Notes under the pieces: generated by a model
What the model saw: only the letters and a program-made list of their open reading frames with translations
Database searches by the model: none
Told to the model about the DNA's origin: nothing
Shown: piece after piece, positions 1 through 5,995 of the stretch
Position numbering within the stretch: the first letter of the stretch is position 1
Layout: the number at the start of each line of letters is the position of its first letter
Assembly: GCA_949743895.1 (NCBI GenBank)
Contig: CATJUX010000114.1
Location: 1-6,563, forward strand
Source of the DNA: JANFXS01 sp022791155
GTDB taxonomy: Bacteria; Bacillota; Clostridia; Lachnospirales; Anaerotignaceae
DNA: 6,563 bases
Reading direction: 5' to 3'
Made by a program: the position numbers and the translations under genes

Positions 1-112
1 AAATAAATCCATTCGCCAAATTCAAAAAATTCAAAGCCATTTGCGCTTTCTCAAAATAAAAAAACACGGCAGTTTTGTTTGTAATAGGCAAGTTTTAATA
101 AAAACTTATATT

Positions 113-174
113 AAAAAAGCTTCAAAAACTCAGCAGTCATAAAAACACATCTATGACTGCCTCATTTTTGAAGC
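113..174 (-). terminator. Strong Rho-independent terminator of the rpsB-tsf operon
   Basis: Two 23-nt arms (119-141 and 152-174) pair as 9 bp next to the loop and 10 bp at the base, separated by a symmetric 4x4 internal loop. The loop is about 10 nt. In the minus-strand RNA the stem is followed directly by six U (A-run 113-118 on the plus strand). It begins 24 nt after the tsf stop codon, so it should end the operon. In RNA the internal loop is UGAG facing UGAG, which could form tandem G-A pairs flanked by G-U wobbles and stack as a nearly continuous helix. All of this is read directly from the sequence; termination itself is inferred. Confidence 0.93.
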
Positions 175-197
175 TCTATTTTTATAATGAAAACAAA

Positions 198-1133
198 TTA
201 CATTCCTGTTGCTTTTGCAACCTCATCAGCGAAGTTTTCTTCCTTCTTCTCAAGGCCCTCACCTGTTTCAAAACGCACAAAACGTGAAACTTTTATAGGG
301 GCGCCAACAGTTTTTGCAACTGACTCAATATACTGTTTAACAGTCATGTCGCCATCTTTAACATATGGCTGCTCAATGAGACAAAATTCTTTCAATTCCT
401 TTGTCAGTCTTCCGGAAATCATTTTTTCAATGATATTTTCTGGTTTGTTGGCATTTTTAGGGTCTTCCATAGCCTGTTTTGTGAGAATTTCTTTCTCATG
501 ATTAACAAATTCTTCAGGCACATTTTCTGTGGCAATGAATTTTGGGTTTAATGCAGCAATCTGCATTGCAAGATTTTTGCCAAGCTCAACAAGTGCGTCA
601 GACTCATTTTCACATGCAAGCTCAACCAAAACTCCAATCCTTCCAGCACCATGAATATATGAAACAAGCTTTCCGCTTTCTGTTTTTTCAAATTTTTCAA
701 AACGTCTGATTTTTAAGTTTTCACCTATAACAGCAACTTTCTGGCTGAGGGCATCGGCAACAGTCAGGTTTGTGTCAAACTTCCATGGCTCAGAAAGCAT
801 TTCTTCAGCATCTTTGGCTTTTGTCTCAATTGCCTGCTGTGCAACCTGAGAAACATATTCTTGGAACACTGCATTTTTGGCAACAAAGTCTGTTTCAGAG
901 TTAACTTCAACAACAACTCCAGCCTTGTTGTCATCAGCAACAAAAACTGTGACAACGCCTTCAGCGGCAATACGCCCAGCCTTTTTCTGTGATGCGGCAA
1001 GCCCTTTTTCTCTTAAATATTCAACGGCTTTGTCCATATCGCCGTTTGTCTCAGCCAAAGCCTTTTTGCAGTCAAGCATTCCAACGCCTGTAATCTCTCT
1101 AAGTTCTTTAACCATAGCAGCAGTAATAGCCAT
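198..1133 (-). CDS. tsf: Translation elongation factor Ts (EF-Ts)
   Basis: EF-Ts is the cytoplasmic nucleotide-exchange factor that releases GDP from EF-Tu so it can rebind GTP and aminoacyl-tRNA. The 311-residue product has the N-terminal UBA-like domain (about 1-45) with signature TGVGMLDCKKAL (15-26). The core follows with EVNSETDFVAKN (76-87), including the Thr-Asp-Phe segment that contacts the EF-Tu G domain. Then come GENLKIRRF (137-145), HGAGRIGVLVEL (161-172) and the C-terminal module ending near 306. Length is slightly above the 283 residues of the E. coli protein and normal for Firmicutes. The ATG at 1133 has a perfect AGGAGG (1146-1141) 7 nt upstream, which fixes the start. It is the second gene of the rpsB-tsf operon, 95 nt after rpsB, and is followed by a strong terminator. 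No frame damage or missing motif is seen. Confidence 0.98.
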   Translation of the reverse strand: MAITAAMVKELREITGVGMLDCKKALAETNGDMDKAVEYLREKGLAASQKKAGRIAAEGVVTVFVADDNKAGVVVEVNSETDFVAKNAVFQEYVSQVAQQAIETKAKDAEEMLSEPWKFDTNLTVADALSQKVAVIGENLKIRRFEKFEKTESGKLVSYIHGAGRIGVLVELACENESDALVELGKNLAMQIAALNPKFIATENVPEEFVNHEKEILTKQAMEDPKNANKPENIIEKMISGRLTKELKEFCLIEQPYVKDGDMTVKQYIESVAKTVGAPIKVSRFVRFETGEGLEKKEENFADEVAKATGM

Positions 1134-1166
1134 AATTCTTCCTCCTAATTAGTATTTTATAATTTC

Positions 1167-1205
1167 AAAAACGGCCCAACCCAACAAACCGCAGGCTGAA
1201 GCCGT
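1167..1205 (-). terminator. Weak intergenic hairpin with short U-run between rpsB and tsf (possible attenuator)
   Basis: In the minus-strand RNA, ACGGC (1205-1201) can pair with GCCGU (1175-1171). The closed 25-nt interior can add a few G-U pairs, and a five-U run follows (1171-1167). It resembles a partial terminator that could lower tsf transcription relative to rpsB while letting much of it through to tsf 34 nt later. The stem is only 5 bp of Watson-Crick pairing, so this is tentative. Confidence 0.25.
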
Positions 1206-1228
1206 AGTTATCATTTCGGTAATTTTAA

Positions 1229-1966
1229 TTAAGCCTGAACTGTTTCTTCAGCAGTTTCGCTTTCACTTGCCATTTCTTCCTGTTCTCCCTGTTTTGCTTC
1301 AAGGACAGCGTCTGCAATTTTTCCAGCAATAAGTTTAACGGCACGAATAGCATCATCGTTGCCTGGAATAACAAAGTCAACTTCTTCAGGATCGCAGTTT
1401 GTATCCACAATGGCCACAACAGGAATTCCAAGTGTGTGGGCCTCCTGAATTGCAATTCTTTCTTTGCGTGGGTCAACAATAAACATAACGTCAGGAATTT
1501 TCTTCATTTCCTTGATTCCGCCAAGATTTTTCTCAAGCTTATCCATTTCGTGAAGAAGATTTGCAACTTCTTTTTTAGGGAGAACCTCAAAAATTCCATC
1601 TTCGCGCATTTTTTCAAGCTCTTTGAGCCTTGCAATTCTTGTTTTAATGGTTTCGAAGTTTGTGAGCATGCCACCAAGCCATCTTTGGTTCACATAATAC
1701 ATGCCACATCTAACGGCTTCTTCTTTGATTGAATCCTGAGCTTGTTTCTTTGTTCCAACAAAGAGAATTTCTCCTCCATCGGCAATTATGTCAGAAACGG
1801 CAAAATATGCCTCATCAACCTTTTTAACTGTTTTTTGAAGATCGATGATATAAATTCCGTTTCTTTCAGCGAAGATATAAGGAGCCATTTTAGGGTTCCA
1901 TCTTCTTGTTTGGTGTCCAAAATGAACTCCTGCTTCCAACAATTGTTTCATTGAAATAATACTCAT
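1229..1966 (-). CDS. rpsB: 30S ribosomal protein S2
   Basis: S2 binds late to the 30S subunit at the head-body junction and is needed with S1 for mRNA binding. From ATG 1966 the product is 245 residues, the usual bacterial length. Family landmarks in order: LLEAGVHFGHQTRRWNPKM (9-27), the first S2 signature; GTKKQAQ (71-77); VNQRWLGGMLTNFETI (92-107); a helical coiled-coil arm around 108-156; PDVMFIVDPRKERIAIQEA (158-176); and GIPVVAIVDTNCDP (180-193) with PGNDDAIRAVKLI (201-213). It ends in an acidic Glu/Ser-rich tail (about 227-243). The frame stays open 13 codons upstream to a GTG at 2005, but ATG 1966 has AGGAGGAA (1978-1971) at ideal spacing and matches the family N terminus. It is the first gene of the operon with tsf, under the promoter at 2074-2102. 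Confidence 0.97.
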   Translation of the reverse strand: MSIISMKQLLEAGVHFGHQTRRWNPKMAPYIFAERNGIYIIDLQKTVKKVDEAYFAVSDIIADGGEILFVGTKKQAQDSIKEEAVRCGMYYVNQRWLGGMLTNFETIKTRIARLKELEKMREDGIFEVLPKKEVANLLHEMDKLEKNLGGIKEMKKIPDVMFIVDPRKERIAIQEAHTLGIPVVAIVDTNCDPEEVDFVIPGNDDAIRAVKLIAGKIADAVLEAKQGEQEEMASESETAEETVQA

Positions 1967-2067
1967 TTTATTCCTCCTGTTTTGGTTGTTCCTCCCCATT
2001 TCCACAGCAAAGCAACTGTCTTAGCAGCACCGGCCAAACATTGGAAATAGGTGTGTTTTTAGTGACG
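1967..2067 (-). promoter_or_regulatory. Structured 5' leader of rpsB, candidate autogenous regulation site
   Basis: Between the predicted transcription start (about 2067) and the rpsB start codon lies a leader of about 100 nt. A 10-bp stem with one G-U wobble joins 2051-2042 to 2004-1995. It encloses about 37 nt that include a small hairpin, ACAG/CUGU (2019-2016 with 2007-2004), which competes for the innermost base of the main stem, and a G/C-rich segment near 2020-2035. Just 3' of the stem is an extra Shine-Dalgarno-like GGGGAGG without a start codon, about 20 nt before the real AGGAGG. S2 autoregulates rpsB-tsf in E. coli through its leader; a similar role here is inference, and I cannot match this fold to a named leader family. 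Confidence 0.45.
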
Positions 2068-2073
2068 CGTAAC

Positions 2074-2102
2074 ATTATAACACATATTGCATCAGTTTAC
2101 AA
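2074..2102 (-). promoter_or_regulatory. Sigma-A promoter of the rpsB-tsf operon
   Basis: On the minus strand a TTGTAA -35 box (2102-2097) lies exactly 17 nt from a perfect TATAAT -10 box (2079-2074). The -10 is preceded by TGT, giving an extended -10 (TGTTATAAT). Transcription should begin near 2067, about 100 nt before rpsB. A strong constitutive-type promoter fits a ribosomal protein operon. Confidence 0.85.
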
Positions 2103-2458
2103 GCATCTCGTTTCAAAAAAATACATATTTTCAACGGAAATACACAATATTGTCTCAAACACATATATATTTGGAAATGGCTTGCATGTTCCAATTCAAT
2201 GAATTCGCAGCAAAAATTTTGAACAGGCATTCAAGCATAATTTGGCACAAAAAATTTTATAAGCTTAAATTAAAAATGGAAAATTCCGCCTATAACACAT
2301 ATGTTTTCTTGCCAGCTAAATTTTGTTTTTCACATAAAACAAAAGCTTTCAGCCAATCTTAATGCTTATAACACATGCGGAAAATAACCGCCGAAATCGT
2401 CTGCAAAAAATTCCTTCATTTCTCTAAAAAAGTCAAAAAGTTTAATTTTTAATTAATA
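2103..2458. other. AT-rich intergenic stretch, no convincing gene
   Basis: This 356-base stretch separates the divergent rpsB promoter from the plus-strand genes. The longest plus-strand frame (2087-2362) starts at TTG, has no ribosome binding site and does not resemble a protein family, so I do not call it. The word ATAACACAT occurs at 2078, 2292 and 2368; on the minus strand each copy reads ATGTGTTAT, and the first is the real -10 region of rpsB, so the others may be decayed or alternative minus-strand promoters. A 9-bp perfect hairpin is listed separately, and a small GCGG/CCGC hairpin sits at 2377-2391. No riboswitch or tRNA is recognised. Confidence 0.6.
2321..2344. repeat. Perfect 9-bp inverted repeat (AT-rich hairpin)
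   Basis: TTTTGTTTT (2321-2329) and AAAACAAAA (2336-2344) are exact reverse complements around a 6-nt loop. An outer GCTAAA (2315-2320) can pair with TTT and AGC (2347-2353) if small bulges are allowed. There is no flanking gene end, so it is not obviously a terminator. It could be an operator, the remains of a terminator, or chance in AT-rich DNA. Confidence 0.4.
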
Positions 2459-2518
2459 ATGTCGAAAAAACAACAAATCACATCATTTTTATTATATAAT
2501 ATATGTGAGGTGATTGGC

Positions 2519-3247
2519 TTGCATAATATTGCTCTTTTGGCTGGTATATTGCTCATTCTTGATTCAGTTTCAATGCTGATTTTTGGTTCTGTGACGGCAA
2601 GCAACTTTCTTCCAGCATTCATAGGTGTGTCCATAATTTGTTACATCAGCATAGAACGCTATGCTCATAAACGCATTAAATATATCACAAGAATTTTGGC
2701 CGCTTTTTTTTGCATTACATTCATTTTTTCATCATTGGCAATATACATCAATTCTTCACGCATTCCTCCAAATGGTGCTGACGCCATAATAGTTCTTGGC
2801 GCTGGTCTCAACGGCGAAAATGTGAGTCTGACTCTTTCATACCGACTTGACGCTGCCATTGAATATCACAACAACAATCCTGAAAGTGTGATTGTTGTTT
2901 CCGGCGGACAAGGCACAAATGAAATAATTCCTGAGGCTCTTGCCATGAAAAACTATCTTGTCAAAAATGGAATTGATGAAGACAGCATAATAATGGAGGA
3001 TAAGTCATCAAGAACATTTGAAAATTTTCAGTTTTCGAAAGAAATTCTTGATGAACACTATTCAAATGAAGATTACACCACTGTATATGTGACAAATGGC
3101 TTCCACATATGGCGTGCTGGAATGATTGCCAAAAAATTGGGCCTCAACGCGTTTGGCCTTTCGTCAAAAAGCGTTGCATGGCTTGAACCCACAAACTATA
3201 TACGCGAATATTTTTCGCTGATCAAATATTTCGTTCTTGACAGCTGA
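2519..3247 (+). CDS. Membrane-anchored DUF218/YdcF-like (SanA/ElyC-related) protein
   Basis: DUF218 proteins (YdcF, SanA and ElyC in E. coli) have a Rossmann-like domain; several affect envelope integrity and peptidoglycan or lipid-carrier metabolism, but the reaction is not settled. Started at TTG 2519 the product has 242 residues. Three hydrophobic segments (about 4-22, 29-46, 57-77) precede the soluble domain (88-235). Its landmarks are DAIIVLGAGL (88-97), VVSGGQG (126-132), MEDKSSRTFENFQFSKEIL (159-177) and VTNGFHIWRAGMIAKKLG (191-208). I prefer TTG because GAGGTGA (2507-2513) lies 5 nt before it; the in-frame ATG at 2459 has no ribosome binding site and only adds 20 unneeded residues. 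A TATATAAT at 2493-2500 lacks a good -35 and would leave an almost leaderless transcript. The flippase gene follows 85 nt downstream on the same strand, consistent with a shared envelope theme. Confidence 0.85.
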   Translation: MHNIALLAGILLILDSVSMLIFGSVTASNFLPAFIGVSIICYISIERYAHKRIKYITRILAAFFCITFIFSSLAIYINSSRIPPNGADAIIVLGAGLNGENVSLTLSYRLDAAIEYHNNNPESVIVVSGGQGTNEIIPEALAMKNYLVKNGIDEDSIIMEDKSSRTFENFQFSKEILDEHYSNEDYTTVYVTNGFHIWRAGMIAKKLGLNAFGLSSKSVAWLEPTNYIREYFSLIKYFVLDS

Positions 3248-3275
3248 AAACTGATTAAAGTTCTGTCCTATATTG

Positions 3276-3305
3276 TTAATACTTTGGTTCTCTCCGTCAT
3301 ATAAT
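3276..3305 (+). promoter_or_regulatory. Candidate sigma-E-type (mother-cell) promoter for spoVB
   Basis: CATATAAT (3298-3305) resembles the sigma-E -10 consensus CATAnnnT, and TTAATAC (3276-3282), 15 nt upstream, is a moderate match to the AT-rich -35. B. subtilis spoVB is expressed under sigma-E, which makes this plausible. Read as sigma-A, the TATAAT at 3300-3305 has its only TTG-type -35 (TTGTTA, 3273-3278) 21 nt away, which is too far. Transcription would begin near 3312, inside the loop of the hairpin at 3292-3325. Confidence 0.35.
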
Positions 3306-3325
3306 GTTAAAAAAATATGGCGGAG
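3292..3325 (+). promoter_or_regulatory. Hairpin that buries the spoVB ribosome binding site; also terminator-like
   Basis: CTCCGTCATA (3292-3301) pairs with TATGGCGGAG (3316-3325) over 10 bp with one U-G wobble and a 14-nt loop. The 3' arm contains GGAG (3322-3325), the ribosome binding site of the flippase ATG at 3333. It is followed by TTATTTTA, so it could also act as a weak terminator for the upstream gene. In a transcript running through from upstream the site is masked; in a transcript starting in the loop it is free. Pairing is seen directly; regulation is inferred. Confidence 0.6.
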
Positions 3326-3332
3326 TTATTTT

Positions 3333-4859
3333 ATGCGTAAAAACACACTGATAAAGGGAGCGGCAACACTCATGGCCGCCAATTTAATAACGCGCTTTAT
3401 GGGGTTTTACTACCGCATATATATGTCGCGCGCTATAGGAAACGAGGGCATGGGGCTATATCAGCTCATCATGCCAATATACATGCTTGCATGGAGCATA
3501 ACTTCATCGGGCCTGACAACAACTGTTTCCAAACTGACAGCTGAGGAAAATGCCCGTGGCGAATATGGAAATATAAAACGCATACGTCGTGTTGCAATGT
3601 CAATTGCCCTTGCAGTGAGCATACCTTTGAGTTTGGTGCTGTTCTTTTCTGCCGGGTTTGTGTCAGTATCAATCATCAAAGACTATAGAGCAGAAATGCC
3701 GTTAAAGATATTAAGCTTGTCATTTCCTTTCATGGCTTGCGGAAGCTGCATAAGGGGAAGTTTCATGGGGCTGCAAAAACAGCTTTTTCCTGCCATGTCA
3801 CAAATTTTAGAACAAATTGTAAGAATTATAGCTATTTTCGCTCTTTCAGCATTTATAGCTCCTCACGGACTGGAATATGCCTGCGGCGCTGCTGTCACAG
3901 GAATTGTTCTTGGAGAATTTTTCTCATTTGTTCTCATTTTCATAGTTATTAAATATGTCAACTTCAACAATAAAAAGCCCTCCGCTTCCTATATAAATGT
4001 ATTAACAGCAGTGCTTTCTGGCGCTGTTCCGCTGACGTTGGCAAGGGTCACTGGTTCAATGCTTTCAGCTGTAGAAAACATATTGATTCCACAAAGGCTT
4101 TCTCTTTTCAAGGGCACAGAAAATGCCCTTGCCGAATTTGGAAAGCTAAGCGGCCAAATTATGCCTCTGATACAGTTTCCAAGCGCACTTTTGATGGCAA
4201 TATCAATCACAATGGTTCCAGCTTTGAGCGAAACACAAGCCACAGGCAACACAAACACAACAGCTTTTGTGATAAACAAAAGTCTGCGCTTCACTATAAT
4301 AATTGGCCTTGGTTTTTCACTGCTTTTTGCCGCAGTTCCCAATGAAATTTGCCAAATTGTGTATGCGCAACATGAATTGGGGACACTTTTGTCAAAACTT
4401 TCCGTGATATGTCCTTTTTTATACATACATATAACTTTGACTGGCATATTAAATGGCATAGGAAGCCACAGCTTCATATTTAGAACAAACATTGTTTCCT
4501 CCGCTGTAAATCTGTTTTTCATTTATTTCGTGATGCCATATGCCGGCGTTGATGCCTTTATAGCTGGAATAACAATCAGCCTCATATTAACTGTTGTTCT
4601 TTCTTTGAAAGAAATACAAAACACAGTCAGAATATCGATGTCGGTTATGAAGGACTTTTTCATTCCTATGTCCTGTGCGATATTATCATTTTTAGTTGTA
4701 AAAATGATAATACATGATCAAAACTTGTCTTTGATGGAAACGGTCGTCAATGCCTCTGTGTTCTTTTTGATATACATATTGCTTTTGTCTGTGACAGGCT
4801 CCATAACAAAAGAAGATGTTTTGCTCTTTATTCCCAACATAAGCAAAAAATCTAAATGA
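3333..4859 (+). CDS. spoVB: SpoVB-type polysaccharide/lipid-II-like flippase (MOP/PST family)
   Basis: This integral membrane protein of the MATE/MurJ-like MOP superfamily probably flips lipid-linked glycans across the membrane. B. subtilis SpoVB is needed for spore cortex peptidoglycan. The 508 residues match the family length (about 500-530) and contain about 14 hydrophobic segments. Landmarks: an N-terminal Lys/Arg patch, then GAATLMAANLITRFMGFYYR (9-28); SRAIGNEGMGLYQLIMPIY (32-50); SSGLTTTVSKLTAEENARG (58-76); GSFMGLQKQLFPAMSQILEQ (142-161); PLTLARVTGSMLSAVENILI (233-252); and EFGKLSGQIMPLIQFPSALL (268-287). The frame opens at TTG 3273, but ATG 3333 has GGAG 7 nt upstream and gives the family N terminus. 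It lies downstream of the DUF218 gene and ends 22 nt before a strong terminator. Paralogous flippases (YkvU, YabM, MurJ) are alternatives, so the exact symbol is less certain than the family. Confidence 0.85.
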   Translation: MRKNTLIKGAATLMAANLITRFMGFYYRIYMSRAIGNEGMGLYQLIMPIYMLAWSITSSGLTTTVSKLTAEENARGEYGNIKRIRRVAMSIALAVSIPLSLVLFFSAGFVSVSIIKDYRAEMPLKILSLSFPFMACGSCIRGSFMGLQKQLFPAMSQILEQIVRIIAIFALSAFIAPHGLEYACGAAVTGIVLGEFFSFVLIFIVIKYVNFNNKKPSASYINVLTAVLSGAVPLTLARVTGSMLSAVENILIPQRLSLFKGTENALAEFGKLSGQIMPLIQFPSALLMAISITMVPALSETQATGNTNTTAFVINKSLRFTIIIGLGFSLLFAAVPNEICQIVYAQHELGTLLSKLSVICPFLYIHITLTGILNGIGSHSFIFRTNIVSSAVNLFFIYFVMPYAGVDAFIAGITISLILTVVLSLKEIQNTVRISMSVMKDFFIPMSCAILSFLVVKMIIHDQNLSLMETVVNASVFFLIYILLLSVTGSITKEDVLLFIPNISKKSK

Positions 4860-4881
4860 CACTGCTCACATCATATGTTAC

Positions 4882-4922
4882 AAAAAATCTCGGTTCGTTT
4901 TATGCTGAAACCGAGATTTTTT
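4882..4922. terminator. Strong Rho-independent terminator, usable in both directions
   Basis: Two 14-nt arms (4882-4895 and 4909-4922) are perfectly complementary around a 13-nt loop; the core is TCTCGGTT/AACCGAGA flanked by A6 and T6. It starts 22 nt after the flippase stop and should end that plus-strand transcript. Because the arms begin with six A, it can equally stop minus-strand transcription coming from the convergent EcsC-family gene. Confidence 0.95.
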
Positions 4923-4993
4923 ATTTGTGAACCGCAATAGCATTCTAAAATTTTTAAGCATATAATCGATTTTTTCATGTTCATGTTGCAATA

Positions 4994-5040
4994 TAAAAAG
5001 CAGACCAAACCTCAACATTTTGCCTATTTCAAGTTTGCTT
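4994..5040 (-). terminator. Possible weak terminator of the EcsC-family gene
   Basis: In minus-strand RNA, AAGCAAAC (5040-5033) faces GUCUGCUU (5005-4998) with one mismatch, and an alternative pairing CAAACUU/AGGUUUG gives 7 bp with one wobble. A UUUUUAUAU run follows. The site is 20 nt past the stop codon, the right place for a terminator, but the stem is imperfect and the strong bidirectional terminator lies further on. Confidence 0.35.
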
Positions 5041-5060
5041 CAAAGTCAGTTTTTTACGTC

Positions 5061-5867
5061 TCAATGGCGGTTTCTTTCAGCATAATCCATCAAATATCTT
5101 TTTTTATATTTCAATTGGGCATAAGTTAAAACACGGTTATAATATGTTGTGTTTCCAAATCCTCCAACAATTCCTATAATGGGTATTCCTTGTATAAACT
5201 TCAAAGCAAGCATATCAGCTGCAAATGATGAAGCCGTTTTTCCAATTTGTTTTTTGATTTCTTCATGGTTTGTTTCTATCTCTTCGGGATCGCGCAAAAC
5301 TTTGTCCACTTCTTCATTTTTTGTTTCCCAATCATCCCCCTTTGACACAGATGCCTCAATCATTTTCAATATTAACATTTGTTCATGTATATTTTTGTAA
5401 TCAATTCCATATTTATCTGCTGTTTCATAAATGCCTTTGAATATCATTCCAACAAACAAAACTATGTCTGGAAGGCCTATGCCCAAAGCGCCAAGTCCCG
5501 CGCCCTCAACGGCTGTCAGTGCCATATTACCAAACTTTGAGCGTGTTGCTTCCTCATAAATTCTACGAAATTCACGCTGTCCGCTTTCTATTATTTCAAC
5601 ATAGTTTTTGGCTTCATGATTTTCTCTATTAGAAAACCTATTATATGTCTTTTCTATAATTTGGGTTCCCTTTTCAAAAACTATCTCAAAAGCCTTGCAA
5701 AATGCTTTTTCAAGACTTGAGTATACATTTGGTGGTATCTTTTTTTCCAGTTTATCCATCAATGTACTATTGTTTTCAATGGCACGTTTTCTGAGCTTTT
5801 CTTCCGCTTTATCAATCTTTTTAAGTTCCTTTTCTTCAAAATTATTATTTCTTGACCCAAAAAGCAT
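5061..5867 (-). CDS. EcsC family protein
   Basis: The family is named after EcsC of the B. subtilis ecsABC locus; the molecular role is not established. The 268-residue length is typical. An N-terminal charged, probably coiled segment (about 10-45) leads into IPPNVYSSLEKAFCKAFEIV (44-63) and FEKGTQIIEKTY (64-75). Next comes a small-residue-rich, membrane-like stretch, ALTAVEGAGLGALGIGLPDI (116-135), running to about 146. The C-terminal motif is KFIQGIPIIGIVGGFGNTTY (223-242) followed by YNRVLTYAQLKYKKRYL (243-259). The two Gly-rich helices suggest peripheral or inserted membrane association rather than a classical transporter; there is no signal peptide. ATG 5867 has GGGAG (5883-5879) at a rather long 11-nt spacing. 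It is convergent with the flippase and downstream of the hemZ remnant on the same strand, 128 nt away. No ecsAB-like ABC transporter genes are in view. No convincing promoter was found; TTGATA/TATAAA upstream is spaced at 15 nt and too close to the ribosome binding site. Confidence 0.85.
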   Translation of the reverse strand: MLFGSRNNNFEEKELKKIDKAEEKLRKRAIENNSTLMDKLEKKIPPNVYSSLEKAFCKAFEIVFEKGTQIIEKTYNRFSNRENHEAKNYVEIIESGQREFRRIYEEATRSKFGNMALTAVEGAGLGALGIGLPDIVLFVGMIFKGIYETADKYGIDYKNIHEQMLILKMIEASVSKGDDWETKNEEVDKVLRDPEEIETNHEEIKKQIGKTASSFAADMLALKFIQGIPIIGIVGGFGNTTYYNRVLTYAQLKYKKRYLMDYAERNRH

Positions 5868-5932
5868 ACCTTTTTAATCTCCCAATTTTATAAAAATCCT
5901 TCAGAATTATCAATTTCATTCATCGTCAAACT

Positions 5933-5966
5933 GTTTAATGTTCGTTAAATCAAACAAACATTGAAC
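5933..5966. repeat. 10-bp inverted repeat upstream of the EcsC-family gene
   Basis: GTTTAATGTT (5933-5942) and AACATTGAAC (5957-5966) are reverse complements except for one position that can form a G-U wobble in plus-strand RNA. The spacer is 14 bp, so arm centres are 24 bp apart. With no T-run it is not a terminator. It sits 66 nt upstream of the EcsC start, where an operator would be expected, but no regulator gene is adjacent. Confidence 0.4.
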
Positions 5967-5995
5967 AAACATGTTAAAGCTGACCTTCATAAATT

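Noticed and set aside
1..40. Minus-strand frame from ATG 40 running off the left edge (MALNFLNLANGFI)
   Set aside because: Only 13 codons are visible, the ribosome binding site is weak (GAGAAAG), and the sequence matches no family I recognise; it is not the start of pyrH.
187..1152. Plus-strand and alternative minus-strand frames across tsf
   Set aside because: They are other-frame reflections of a well-supported EF-Ts gene.
1967..2005. Longer S2 protein starting at GTG 2005
   Set aside because: ATG 1966 has the strong AGGAGG and matches the S2 N terminus; the extra 13 residues are leader sequence.
2087..2362. 91-codon plus-strand frame in the intergenic gap
   Set aside because: TTG start without ribosome binding site, composition expected of AT-rich noncoding DNA, and it overlaps the rpsB promoter region.
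3273..3332. 20-residue N-terminal extension of the flippase from TTG 3273
   Set aside because: The extension covers the promoter-like and hairpin sequences; ATG 3333 has the ribosome binding site and the conserved N terminus.
3989..4522. 177-codon minus-strand frame inside the flippase gene
   Set aside because: Antisense reflection of a strongly conserved membrane protein; no ribosome binding site or recognisable domain.
5887..5913. TTGATA/TATAAA as the EcsC promoter
   Set aside because: The 15-nt spacer is short, and the start would fall inside the ribosome binding site, leaving almost no leader.
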